A stretch of 64,000 bases of DNA from Sitta carolinensis (GCA_032173965.1 JAVUNC010000006.1:39589870-39653869), one strand, 5' to 3'; shown: positions 49,470 to 60,355, counted from the stretch's first letter. Translations and numbers: made by a program. The notes: generated from the sequence alone by a model not told the origin.

Positions 49470-52356
49470 AAACTTTTCAAGCATATACTTTATTTCATTC
49501 ATATTTCACAGTCAATTTCTGTAAAGTTTTAGCAAAAAGGTCATGTTTTATAACAGAGGTGTTAGGCTACTGTATTCAGAGCTAGCAACGGGTTTTGAAA
49601 GTACAGAAAATATTTACATTCCAACTAGAACAGTAGAATTTCAAAAAGACATAGTAAAAGTAATCAAAAATACCAACATTTATTAAAACTTAATACAAAA
49701 AACAGTCTGTCTGACCCATCAAGCTACCCCACTTGTAAGCTGTCTGCAACAGATGAAGCTGCAGCAGACAATCTGAGTGATTAGACCAAGTCAGCTGTCT
49801 TCAGCTAACTTCTTAATACCAAGTCTTGCTGCTTCAAAGATCAATAAAGCCTGTGAGTTCACAGCTTAGAGTTTCCATTCAAAGGCTAACACTTCTGTTC
49901 AAATCTACTGGACCACTTTCAGATCCTGCCCAGAATCTGGACTTATCCTGGTCCTGATGCAGTCAACTGATTTTCCAAATGCATTTCTAAACTAACTTAT
50001 TTTATTACATTGTAGCCAAGAAAGGACAGCCCTTATTGTTTTAAAGCTTTATCAGGGCTCCCAGGAATAAAGGCAGCTAAGAAAACTGAACAGAACGGTA
50101 CCCGATGACATATTTGTCACCAGGAACCTTCAACATCCTTTTTTTTCTATAGATGTTAAGATTTCCCATTATCTAGGGATATGCTTCCTAAGGAGCCCCA
50201 GATTTAAGCATGAGTTCCAGAGTGGATTTTTCTAGTTCAGTAAACACTATTTAAATCTGGACTGATGCCCAGTAGGAAATTTCTAACCAGCTGCTGGACT
50301 TTATTCACAGATTTATTGAACATATATTTATACAAATTACACCAGCTTGAAAGGCCCATTAGCTGTAAGCACACCCACTTCAGCCCACCCTTTGTACTGT
50401 CAGGGAAAAAGTACATGTGGTACTATAAGGACTACAAGAGATTTCCACCAGCTAAGTCTCCCTACGCCAAAGGGTACTGCTCTGCAAAGCAAGTTTTCAT
50501 TCCTTTATACTCTATTAGAGCAGTGGAAATAGAATGGAGAAGGTCACTGGTAGACTCATTTTTCCTTGTCTCAAACAGCTATTCATTTTTTTCTGCCTCC
50601 CTATTCATCTCTAGGTACCCTGAGCCCTTCATCTTGTTTTCTAGGGCAATCGCTTCCTAAAAATACATATTCTGAACTTCAAATTCTCCTCTCTATTTAA
50701 TAGGTAGAAGAAGAACTTTAGGAAAAGTAGGAAAAATATCCTATGCACTTTCTAATACCTCACACCTCTAGGCTTATTACATGTAATTGATCAATGGAAC
50801 TGCCTCCTCTCCTTGTAAGAAGCTCAGATGAAAACACAATCTTTTTCGTAAATGGTCTAAGGTACCATCACATCTATCCTGCCAAATGTCATTTGGTGCA
50901 TATATCAACAACTGATCGATTGTATCTATATTGGACATGTCCTACAATATTACTTGGCACTGTGCTTCCTTCTGGGTTTGCGGCCGAGTTCCATTATCAC
51001 CAGGCTGCAAGTTATGAGACTTGGTAGTATCACAACTATACCAGATATATTAAAATAAATGCCAGAACAGAGTCTGTGATCACTTTTAAACAATTCCCAC
51101 GTACTATGCCAGTCTTCAGCAGGTAGGAAGGATCCCATGAAAGGCACGGCTACTAGTTTACTACAGCTCCACTAGAGCAAACCCTGCCACAGCATTTGTC
51201 TCTAGGCCCATGGTTATATAAATAGGACTCATATGCCTCAACTTTGTAAGACATGTAAAGCATTTCTTTTCATCAGTGAAAACAGGGTGAAATCCCTTAT
51301 AAGAGGGAAATGCCTTACAATTTCTCTAATCCACCTATTTCCGGAAGGACTATGCAAGTATTCTCTACAGTCTTTGCAATACTGACGCCTAGAGACATCA
51401 GAAAATGTTAAAGTCTGGTCACAAATTAGCAAGTCATCCACTCTACTTTCAAGTTTCTTTTTTTAACAATCTGAAACAGATGATAGAAGGCATCAAAGCA
51501 TCAAAATACCTAATCACCTAGATGGTATGAGTTTTTGAAAACATTGTCACACAGAAAGGAACATATCACAGACAGTCTAGATTCCTTAATGTTTTTAGAC
51601 AAAGCTGTTCTCGCTACACAAACTGCCTCTGGAAAAAATCCCTTCAGACTACAATGAAATAAATATCTGTAAACCAGCTTTTGTAACATGACTACTGTGG
51701 CTCTCTGCTAGCAAGGTCAGTATGTCATGCACACTGTGGTGTTAGCAATATGTCAAGGCAAGCAGCCTAGAAATGCTATCAATCTGTATGAAGGACCAAA
51801 TGCTTTGGTGTTTGTTTTTTGAAGTTCAAACTTAGGTAGATAAAATTTTTAGTGAACTCATCCAAGCTCCCACCCTCACTACATTCATCTGACTTCTCCA
51901 AATAAAAAAAAAAAAAGAAGGAAGGGGATGGGAGGACCTATTTCACCTCATACCTACTCCCTTCACCTACTTGGAACTGATGACGGACCAACAGTGGGGC
52001 CTGTTCTGCTGCTGCACTCTCAGAAACAACTATCTGAAAACGGGAATACGATGTTTGCAGAATACTGCAAATTACTGTCTTCAAGAATGGGAACTGCCAT
52101 CAGAGCACATACAAATTTCTTCAGTCCAAGCAGTTACACAGAGTTAGCATGAAATTCAAGGTCACACTGCAGTACTAAGTACCCATTCTGTCTAGAACCC
52201 ACCATGCTATTCCAGTCCCACAGCTGGCTACGAAGACAAACTGTTAATGACAATGCAACTTTGCATATCTTGGACTCAGGAAATGCTCAAATAGAAGTTT
52301 GAGACAGGAAAAAGGAGGCACAGAAGTAACTTGACCAACAGCTATGTGCATTTTTA
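49470..52356 (-). other. CIPC: CIPC 3' untranslated region (proposed extent)
   Basis: This stretch runs from the CIPC stop codon to just past an AATAAA on the minus strand at 49489-49494, giving a 3'UTR of about 2.9 kb. A long 3'UTR is usual for this gene in mammals as I recall. The minus strand just after the signal is rich in GTTTGTGG/GTGCTGTTG, a suitable downstream element. Plus-strand frames within it, such as 131 codons at 50265-50660, are antisense to the UTR and resemble nothing known. Confidence 0.55.
49489..49494 (-). terminator. CIPC: Probable poly(A) signal of CIPC
   Basis: AATAAA on the minus strand, followed within about 15-40 nt by GT-rich sequence. It is a good candidate for the main cleavage site after the CIPC stop; earlier sites were not examined exhaustively. 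Confidence 0.55.
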
Positions 52357-53235
52357 CTACATGTTGGGATAGGTAGGGTCTTCAAGGTTGATATCAGCTT
52401 TGTCAGATCCTGTTAGAGATGCTTCCAGCTCTGCCCATGACTGTGGAGCATTGTTCTTTATTGCCTCTATGAAAAGCTGTGTTTGGTGCTTCAGCTGGTC
52501 CAGCTCAGCCTGTGTCACCTGGTTCTGATGAATTAGCTCCTTGGTTTTTAAAGTGATCTCCAGCAGTCCCGACCTGCGTAGCACAACAAGCGTATTCTGA
52601 AAGCGTCTGCACTTGCTTTGTTGTTGCAAGAGCAGCTCAGGGGTAGTGCAAATCTCTTCTGGTATCAATGGAGGGCTCCACACTGCAGAAGGCATTGTAG
52701 TCTGTGATGCACTCTCGCTCTCATGAAGGGTGCACTTCGTTGCCTGAAGAGTTCCAAAAGGCAAAAGGGGAGTCAAACCTGGCACTTTCTGAGTGTCACT
52801 GGAAACACGATGAAAACCAGGAAGAGTTGACAGTTTTCCACTTGTCACCAGAGCTGAAGAATTTTGTTGGTCAGAATCCTGAGGGGTCTTAAAGCTAACT
52901 GGCAGGTGAGAAAAAGGACTAGTAGGCAGGCCTGTGCTCATCAGTACAGGAGAAGACTCCATCTTGGGTGCTTCTGTGCAGAGTCGTTTATGGCAAGTGG
53001 TTTCCTGACACTCTTCTAGATCAAAGGAGTGATCTCTTTTGCAGGGCTGTGGTGCTATTTTGGGATAAGAATTCAGGATGGGCAGGTAATTAGTGGAGTC
53101 ATTTCTCTTTTTCCCAACAGGGTGAGCATTAATGGGAGGTGGGATTGATGGACGAAGAAACACTAGCTGTGGCTGAGCTGGAATCACTTCAAAGGATGGC
53201 TGCACAGTCCAAGACTGGAGCTGTGATGAACTCCC
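52357..53235 (-). CDS. CIPC: CIPC last coding exon
   Basis: The acceptor on the minus strand is GTGCTTCTCAG, with the exon starting at 53235 in phase 0 (Gly80). It encodes 292 residues and the stop codon at 52357-52359. It carries the Ser/Pro-rich middle and the C-terminal CLOCK-interaction region, ending EDPTYPNM. Confidence 0.95.
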   Translation of the reverse strand, partial: GSSSQLQSWTVQPSFEVIPAQPQLVFLRPSIPPPINAHPVGKKRNDSTNYLPILNSYPKIAPQPCKRDHSFDLEECQETTCHKRLCTEAPKMESSPVLMSTGLPTSPFSHLPVSFKTPQDSDQQNSSALVTSGKLSTLPGFHRVSSDTQKVPGLTPLLPFGTLQATKCTLHESESASQTTMPSAVWSPPLIPEEICTTPELLLQQQSKCRRFQNTLVVLRRSGLLEITLKTKELIHQNQVTQAELDQLKHQTQLFIEAIKNNAPQSWAELEASLTGSDKADINLEDPTYPNM

Positions 53236-56200
53236 CTGAGAAGCACAAATGGAAAAACCACAAGTCTTACAAAAGCATTGTAGAAGACAATAAAACCAAA
53301 CTTAAATGAAACAGGTGGATTGTGCCATTTTTCCACATTTGATATATACTGTCCAATTAATGTGTTATGAAGAGTTTTCTATCAAACTCATCCTTCTCTT
53401 TCTCTGACAATGGAGTGTAATTCTGGAAATAAAGCTGTAACCCATAATATTTTTACTATGCAACAGCAGATATATTTAAAAACAATCTGAATTTATATAT
53501 GCTTTTCTAAGTGAGGATTACAGTGCAAGCTTACATTGTAAAATGTTCATTAAAAAGTTTTACCCAGACTTGAGGTCAAACTGTAAGTGCAGAAGAAAGC
53601 TGAAAAATAATTAAGCTTTCTCTTATGAAATATCTTAAGAGTCAAGGAAAGACTGCACAGACATTTTAGGAACAATTCACGCTCCCTCTTTGTTGAAAGG
53701 CAGCAACTCAAATCTATCCTAATAGCAAGATTTTGAAATGGTTAAGATACACAACAGCGGTTTGGGAAGTCTTGTAATTTGAACTACAATACACAGTTTC
53801 AGTAAATTTAAAACTATGAAGCAGAAATAAAAAAGGCTGAATATCAACCAATGCAAGGAGAAAAGCCTGTGCTAAGCCCAGAGGAGTTTAACTCCATACC
53901 TCTGGTGTAACAGTGTGCACTGATAAACCTGAAAAACATTTTATTTCAAGAAAAATGCTCAAGGCTTTATTCCCCTCCCACAAGCCATACTCTGGAATAT
54001 AGGGGAAAACACCCATTTTTACAAGACATTACCTATTTTTCCTCCTACACCTTACTACAGATCGGCATGAGACCTGGCCAAAAACATGACTGCTTTTCTC
54101 CAAAGATATCAAATGATCTAGTAAGAGACACTACTTCTTTCTAAAGCAAAATCTCGCTTCTTAATATATTTAAGCCATCACTGCTACAATTATACTAACA
54201 TTAAGTCAGCTCGTTTTTCAATTCCTTACAACTTGGAACACAAATGGCAGGCCTGCTGAAGGCACAGTTTTTAGCTACCATGAATATATCTTATTATTTT
54301 TAGTACTATATTAAAGTCATCTGAAATCCATATCCTTTCCACCAGTCTCGTAAGTTTTAAACTGGCAAACACTAACATGCTTTGCTAAAGTCCATTCCCC
54401 CAGTAAAGGACTTGGAACTTACCAAAAGCAGGTATTACCCACTGATTAGGACACTGAGACTTGGAGATAAGATTCAATTACCTACTCTGACACAATGTTT
54501 CTTTGGTTCAGTGGGCAAGATGCTTATGGAATGGGGTACAGAACAGCTACCTGTAAAAATAAATATTACTACCTTAACACAGAAGAAAGAACATTCAAAA
54601 GAAAAGTATCTGGAGATGTAAGGAGTAACGAAGCATATAAATACTGTAGCTATGCATACACAGGACAGAAAATGTAGCCTTAGGGAGCAAGGGTTTGGAG
54701 ACAGAAGTCACCATTTATTGCACCACTGAACAGCACCTAGCACAGCTAAGTCCCATAATCACTGAGGCCAAAAGAGCTGTGGTTACTGTTTATCTTGCTC
54801 TTGGTTTTTTCCTATCTCTGTTCTTTCTTCTTTTCCTTCTCACACAGCACTCTTCTCTTGTTCTCCTACTCAAAATCTCATGTTCAGTAGAGAAGTCCAT
54901 TTTTATTTTACAAACACTGCAAATTGTTGTGTTTTGTTGCATTTTTTAATGAATGCTATGAAAGCTAACTTGATGTATCACTGTCACTAGCCTAAAAAGC
55001 CTTCCTACTTATTACAGACCTTCACAAGACTTACAGAAACTTTAGCACAATCAGCACTGTGTTCTAGAGCATTAATCACCCCTTGATTATTTTTTTTAGC
55101 AGCATTACTGTTAGCTGTTTACGTTCTGAAATTGGGCCAGCAGGTAACAGCAGGTAACCACCACTTTAGAGGATCACAGTGGTTCCAAGACAGAAGGATG
55201 ATGCTGATTGAAACTGAAACTGGAAGAAATAAAAGCCTGAGTGCTGTGTTGAAAAGACCGTTTTCAAAAGATGACCATCTGAGCTAACCAGGGATAATGA
55301 AAAAAGGCAGAAAGACATTTAATTATTATTCTGACCCACACCTATTGCTTTCCTTTATTGCAGTAAACATTTTTCAATTTGACATTATTGCCTTTAATCA
55401 TATGTAGTAATCATATGTAGTTAGATCTTACAATGCACTGCTCAAAAGAACCAAGTGCGGTCATTTTATCCATCTCCAACTCTTCCTTGACAAATTTCCT
55501 ATAGCACCAGGAATTTAAATTTGCTACAATTAAATTCAAATTTGCTATACTACCAGGATGTTATATATATACATACATATATACACACATACACATATCT
55601 ATGTCTATATATAGACATATATATATGTGGACTGTTATAATTTTTATATCTCTCTCCATATAAGCTACTTATTATTAGTTGCTGCTTCTTCTTACTTGCA
55701 AAACAACTTGGAGTTTAACACTGGAATCAGTGCAGGTAATGTCTTAATTTTTGAGCTCTGGGCCAAAGGCTATCAGCCTTGGGTGAAGCTTGCCTATTCC
55801 TGGCTTCATATATAAAAACTTCAGCATTTGTTTACACAGTATTTTGTCCACACATCTAGGAATGCAACTATAAAATAAAATTGTTTCTTGTCAAGAAAAA
55901 GCATGATGCTCAGAGAACAGAAACACCTCCCCCACAACTGCATAATCCGCTAAGTACTAACAGTGAATATTAGGACTTGTTGTCATAACAGGCTCAGTAG
56001 AAAAAGAATCAGGATCTATATTCTTTTTTCCCCTTCCCATTGTATTCTCAGAAGTATTCTAGTAAAAAAACTGAAGAACATTTGCTCTGCTCCAAAAATG
56101 AGAACAGCAGGAGGTCTAATAATATGACTTCTCATACCTTCTGTTAAAATGTTACACAAGGGATCTCACAGATGTGCTGGAGAAACTATACATTACAATA

Positions 56201-57909
56201 ACACTGAAGAACACAAATAGGGAATGCAACTGTTGCAACGTAAGCAATCACAAGCAATTAAGTGAAACAACTATTAAAGCAGAAGTACCACAGGTAAATT
56301 CCGATGAAGACTTAACTTTTTCATTTATAACATTCTGGATTGGTGTTTTCCATTACATACGAAGAACTTCTAGAATCTAAGAATGAGGAAACAAACCTAT
56401 CAGCCTACTTCACCATCTTTATTGAATGAAAAAGGCAACAGCAGCTTTCAAAAGCAAATCACCCTCTCCTCTTTAATCTTTGGTGCTATTCACATAACAT
56501 TCTTGAAGATGTATTCTGGGGAATTCCTTTGAGACAAAGAGGTTTAGTAGATGGAGATGAAGCAGAGTTTCTCTGTTTCACATTCCATCTTAGTGATTCC
56601 AGCTGCTTCTCAAAAGTACAGGGAATCACATTACAACTTCTTAAATTACCAGTTATTTCCTGGGCTGCAACAACATTGCAAAATCTTTTCTGAAAGGAAA
56701 AATGTTTTTTTAAAAGATTAAGAATATGCAATATTTTTCAAGTTATTATTTCTTCCCTACCTGCTTAACCAACACATTTTTCATAACAACCATAGGAGAT
56801 AGTGCAGGAAAGGAGCTGCTTGTGGTCCTCGGGCATTGCCAGGGGCCATCCTCTGCATTCCAACACAGCGCATTCAGCACATCCTCGGAGTCCGTCTGCT
56901 CCATAGCACTTGGGCACTCTGAACTTCCATCTGCCAGGTGTGCAATTCAGCTGTTAGTTGTTCCACATGCAACATGCTTACTACTGCCTTTCAGTTCTAA
57001 TATTCTGCCTCCTTCAACCAAGTCACAAAGAACAATAAAGTTTAGTTCCGTAATATCAACAAAATTAAAGCTGCTATGACAGTAACAGCTGTCAGACAGC
57101 CTCTAATAAAAGGCTTTGTATTTCTGGTCAGTTCTTATACATACAGTTTCTCCCCCCAAAATCTATTACTTTCTGTTCTTTTGTATTCAGTCTCCAAGGG
57201 ACTGCAGTTATCATGAACGTTTCGTTGCTCTAAAAACTGATACGGGAAAGCACTACAAGCTCCAGCATTGCCACATCCATAGTTTGCGATGCAGGCATTT
57301 TGTGTCTTTAAATTTTCTATCTAAACCCCAGTAAAGCAGTTATCTCTCATAGAAGTTCTTTTTTTCTCCTTTAAAGGTCATTTTTGCTCAGTTGTGTTGA
57401 ATGCTAAAATGGCACGCCATGTCTATTATTTTACTGATGTTATATCCATTACTCTCTGGTTTATCAGGCTCTACTGACAATATGGTCAGATCACATGAGA
57501 CACTGGGCAGAATAATCCAACAATTCATTCATCAATGCAAAGAACAAAAAGTAATTTTGACATCTCCACTTCTAGACTCTAAAGTCTAAGATTCTTCCAT
57601 TAATTCTAAATTCCCATGCCATTTAAATTCACAGGATGAACTTTATAACTTGGTAAAGTTCCACTTCAAAAGACTTTGGTCTTTTGGATGATTGCAGGGG
57701 AAACCTATCTTGCATATAAAGGCCCTCCAAGGTAATGAGACCCAAACCCGAAGGGGTTACTCAGATTTGTTAAATGTCACCAATTAAAGCACAGCCTCCG
57801 AAAGAAAACACACAATAAAGGTAACAGAGTGTTTTTCTAAACCTGAATATCCGGAGTCTTTGTCAGATTCAGTTGCCGCCATACTGAAGCGATGATTGAA
57901 GCTCTTCAT
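52357..57909 (-). CDS. CIPC: CLOCK-interacting pacemaker CIPC, complete coding region (3 coding exons)
   Basis: The coding region joins 57909-57843, 56930-56761 and 53235-52357 on the minus strand: 371 residues, against about 399 in human from memory. CIPC is a nuclear repressor that binds CLOCK and inhibits CLOCK-BMAL1 transcription. Matches to human run throughout: ESDKDSGYS near the N-terminus, [14 protein letters not shown] at the end of the second coding exon, [16 protein letters not shown] at the start of the third, and [10 protein letters not shown] through [13 protein letters not shown] at about 289-346. The last region is the helical, coiled-coil-like CLOCK-binding part. The middle (about 110-280) is Ser/Pro-rich and poorly conserved. 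The first in-frame ATG after a stop is used; Met10, in a stronger context (A at -3, G at +4), is the alternative start. The gene lies tail-to-tail with ZDHHC22. Confidence 0.95.
55560..55630. repeat. AT-rich TATA/CATA simple repeat with local palindrome
   Basis: Degenerate TA/CA dinucleotide sequence containing the palindromic stretch CTATATATAG flanked by matching GTCTATATATAGAC. It lies in CIPC intron 3. Confidence 0.85.
56418..56423 (-). terminator. Poly(A) signal after the candidate alternative CIPC exon
   Basis: AATAAA on the minus strand inside CIPC intron 3, following GCCTTTTTCATTC. It would end the proposed short isoform with a 3'UTR of under 100 nt. Confidence 0.35.
56486..56689 (-). 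CDS. CIPC: Candidate alternative last exon of CIPC
   Basis: On the minus strand a strong acceptor (TTTTTCCTTTCAG) is followed by 67 codons and a stop at 56486-56488. The preceding CIPC exon ends in phase 0 (AAG CAG), and this frame is open from the first base after the acceptor, so the join is in frame. The intervening intron would be only about 71 nt. An AATAAA lies about 65 nt past the stop. The product would be a 146-residue form of CIPC whose C-terminus reads [15 protein letters not shown] and onward, without the CLOCK-binding region. The 67 residues resemble no family I know, and their composition is protein-like. It may be chance, a lineage-specific exon or a decayed exon; no transcript evidence is visible here. 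Confidence 0.35.
   Translation of the reverse strand, partial: KRFCNVVAAQEITGNLRSCNVIPCTFEKQLESLRWNVKQRNSASSPSTKPLCLKGIPQNTSSRMLCE
56761..56930 (-). CDS. CIPC: CIPC second coding exon
   Basis: 170 bp, phase 1 at the start (acceptor ACACCTGGCAG before 56930) and phase 0 at the end (AAGCAG|GTAGGG). It completes Asp23 and encodes residues 24-79, ending [11 protein letters not shown], nearly identical to human. Confidence 0.95.
56931..57842 (-). other. CIPC: CIPC intron 2
   Basis: A 912-bp phase 1 GT-AG intron; nothing else recognised in it. Confidence 0.85.
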
Positions 57910-58017
57910 TTCCTTCACTCTGCCCAACGATTCCTCAAGGGTGTCAGTAGATGACTATTTTGTCTGAGTGCTTCCATAGTGCTGCAGGCAGTTTTTAACA
58001 CCTTTTCCATTGAGGAA
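57843..58017 (-). CDS. CIPC: CIPC first coding exon with 5'UTR (coding 57843-57909)
   Basis: The acceptor is ATTGTTTTTGTAG with the exon starting at 58017; the donor is ATTCAG|GTTTAG after 57843, in phase 1. The last 67 bases code for residues 1-22 ([20 protein letters not shown] and two more) plus one base. The 108 bases before the ATG hold a 31-codon upstream ORF. In the CIPC frame an in-frame TAG lies upstream at codon -23 and no ATG intervenes, which fixes the start unless the frame is disturbed by an indel. Confidence 0.9.
57915..58010 (-). CDS. Upstream ORF in the CIPC 5'UTR (31 codons)
   Basis: The first ATG of the exon, at 58010, opens a 31-codon frame with a second in-frame ATG at codon 12. 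The stop TGA lies at 57915-57917, only 5 nt before the CIPC start. The first ATG has a weak context (T at -3, G at +4). Such an ORF would be expected to lower translation of the main frame or force re-initiation. From codon 12 it starts ME and is close in length to the mammalian N-terminal extension that precedes MKK, but it is in a different frame from the bird CDS. Confidence 0.5.
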   Translation of the reverse strand: MEKVLKTACSTMEALRQNSHLLTPLRNRWAE

Positions 58018-59912
58018 CTACAAAAACAATTAAGAATAAAAAAGGAATTTATCTGAGTATAAAGAAAGTTCCATCGGTATAAGACAACAATGGAGGATAG
58101 TTGTGTATCTCCTTTTATACTGTCAGTGAGCTAACTGCAGATTTTAAGAAAAATCTCAAGAATGCTCAAAGAATGAAATTTAGATCAAAAGCTAACGTGT
58201 AGGGACATGTCTTTCCACCCCAAAAAGGTAAAGCAAACTAAAATTGAAAGGTAATTCATTTATTTCAAGAATAAAAATTCCTCAGCTCATTATTTATCTT
58301 ATGAAAGCTCCGTTGTTCCAAGGGCTGAATTGCAAAACAAGACAGTTGTGCTGTGTGAAGCTCTTACAACAAATACAGGTGAACCTGCAAAGCTATGGTT
58401 TTGGTAACAGTTTGTTTCATTATCAAGAGCAGAGTAAGCTGTCAGAGAAAATAAGTGATCAGTGAACACACTGGGGGCTAAAGAAATCTGTGCTGCTAAA
58501 AGAGCAACACCTACTGCAATACACTCCTAGGGAAGACAGAACCTTAGAAATGCCCACACCCAGAATGAAAACACTGAAAGACTGAAACTAAAAGCTATGA
58601 AAATCAGAAAAATGTAGTATTATCACCTCCCATACTACATACTTGTCACAACCTTCAGCTGCTTCCTGAGGGTAGGCAGTACCTAGTAAGACTAAGTTTC
58701 TGCTTCTCTTAAAGAAAGCAATTAAAAAATGTCTAACAGAAAACTGACGGAATTAAGTGCAGAAATTATTTCTACTATTATTTGCAGAAATTATTTTCCT
58801 ATAAAGTAACCCACTGAAGTTATGTCTCAATTTAAAATTTTATAATTAAATTACAAAAACAAGAACTGAGGAGTCTGCATCACAGTCAGGCCAGCAGTCC
58901 ATCAGCAGCAGTACCCAGTACAGGCTGCTTCAAATGACATTGCAATGGACATCCTGGAATAATCTATATCAAAATGCAAGTTTCTTCTTCAGGTCCTGCC
59001 AACTTTGTTAGAAGTGTGCTGCAAAATCCTGAGTCTTGGCACCAGTATTGAATTCTGAAAGGGGAATATGACTGTCTATTACAAGAACAATTGCATAATG
59101 GTCAGAAGAAGAAAATTTCCTCAAGGAGCTAACTGCATCACTTTTACTTTCCATCTTCAGTCACACCTGCCTGTCTGCTAACAGGTATGGAACAAACATG
59201 GTTACGTAAGCGCAACCTAGATGCCATCCTTGCAATGGAAGAAGTGGTTTAAGTCGTGATCCACGCTTTCACAACTAGGCCCTTTCCAAAACAAATGTTT
59301 TAACAAAATGATATGTAGAAATGCTAATTAAAATAAAACCCAAAAACCCCAAACCCACCTCAAACCAAAACAAGAAACAGAGAGGGCTAGAAATAAAGTA
59401 AGAACACCTCATCTGCCAACTTTGCATCAAGTGAGGCTTTGGGAAGGGTTGACACATCATCTTCTTTCACAGAAAAAAGCGAAACACCACAACCACAACC
59501 GAAAATAAACAAACCAGAAGTGCCACTAACCCGAGGCACGGGCCTGAGATCCCTCCTGCCCATCCCCGGGCCAGAGCCGCCCCTGCCGGGCCCGGCGGGC
59601 AGGACCTCCGCCGCGCACCGCCTTTAGAACCGGGCGCCCACGCCGTCGTCCAGGGCCGTCCCTCCCGCTGATCCCACCCGACCGCGTCCCGGGCCCACAC
59701 GACAGACTCCCGCGGCACGAGGAGAGCCCACACAGGCGGGCCGAGCCACTCGGTCGCCGGGCCCGAGCCGCCGCCCCGCCACACGGCGAGGCGCACCAGG
59801 TCCAGAGCGGCCGGGGGCCCCCGGCGCCGCCACCGCTCGCTCGCTCGCTCGCCCTCTCTCTCTCGCGGCCGCCGCCTCCCGCCGGGCCGGGAGGGGCCGG
59901 GCCGCCCCTCAC
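58018..59912 (-). other. CIPC: CIPC intron 1 (in the 5'UTR)
   Basis: A 1.9-kb intron between the proposed non-coding first exon and the first coding exon: GTGAGG donor, TTTTTGTAG acceptor. It contains a TTACGTAA motif at 59202-59209 and A/C-rich sequence near 59335-59385. Confidence 0.6.
59202..59209. promoter_or_regulatory. D-box-like palindrome TTACGTAA
   Basis: This octamer is the core recognised by PAR-bZIP factors and NFIL3/E4BP4, which drive circadian D-box rhythms. It sits in CIPC intron 1, about 0.7 kb downstream of the proposed first exon. An 8-bp match is expected about once per 65 kb by chance, so function is uncertain. Confidence 0.3.
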
Positions 59913-60000
59913 CTGGGCGCGGGGCCGCCACAGCTCAGCCGCGCCGCGCATGCGCCGCACCCGCCGCGGCCGCGCCCCTCCCTCACGGCCGCCGAGGGGG
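59913..60000 (-). other. CIPC: Probable non-coding first exon of CIPC
   Basis: The exon's 3' end is set by a consensus minus-strand donor, GCCCAG|GTGAGG, after 59913. The 5' end (transcription start) cannot be read from sequence; 60000 is a placeholder at the edge of the tandem repeat. Confidence 0.5.
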
Positions 60001-60150
60001 AGCGCGCGTGCGCAGAGCGGGCCGGCGGGAGCGCGGCCGTCAGGGCGCTGCCCGCGCGGCCCGGGCGCGTGAGGGAGCGCGCGTGCGCAGAGCGGGCCGG
60101 CGGGAGCGCGGCCGTCAGGGCGCTGCCCGCGCGGCCCGGGCGCGTGAGGG
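60001..60150. repeat. Two perfect tandem copies of a 75-bp unit in the CIPC promoter
   Basis: 60001-60075 and 60076-60150 are identical base for base, and a third partial copy begins with AGCGGGCGG at 60151. Each unit contains CGCGCGTGCGCA (60003-60014 and 60078-60089), a full match to the NRF1 consensus. The lack of any difference points to a recent duplication or an assembly artefact. Confidence 0.9.
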
Positions 60151-60355
60151 AGCGGGCGGCGCGGGCGGAGCCGCGGCTTGGGTTCTGTTGGGCCTGCCGA
60201 GTACTGCACAAAAAAGTACGATTCTTGCCCGCACAGAAGGTTAGGTATTTGTGCAGCCTCTCTCCGTGAAGGAGAGAGGATACACAGGCACTTCAAATAT
60301 TAGGAAGACAGCTTCAAAGAGGTCTCAAATTGTCTTAAAGAGGGAAAACGGAAAA

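Larger units (their letters stand above)
53236..56760 (-). other. CIPC: CIPC intron 3
   Basis: A phase 0 intron of 3525 bp with a GTAGGG donor and a TTCTCAG acceptor. It contains the candidate alternative terminal exon at 56486-56689 and an AT-rich simple repeat near 55.6 kb. Confidence 0.85.
59520..60190 (-). promoter_or_regulatory. CIPC: CIPC CpG-island promoter
   Basis: About 670 bp of extreme GC content and CpG density, sharply bounded on both sides by AT-rich DNA. A consensus donor on the minus strand lies within it, so transcription of CIPC most likely starts near 59.95-60.1 kb. It includes NRF1-type motifs (GCGCATGCGC at 59946-59955 and one per copy of the 75-bp repeat), a GCTC/CT run near 59836-59863, and no TATA box. 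Long open frames on both strands are composition artefacts. Divergent transcription to the right is possible but no gene was seen there. Confidence 0.75.

Noticed and set aside
50265..50660. A 131-codon plus-strand frame
   Set aside because: Antisense to the CIPC 3'UTR, no similarity to a known protein, no splice or promoter context.
59467..60296. A 256-codon minus-strand frame in the CIPC promoter
   Set aside because: It spans the CpG island and contains the 75-bp duplication, translated as a repeated peptide. It overlaps the promoter and the non-coding first exon and fits no known protein.
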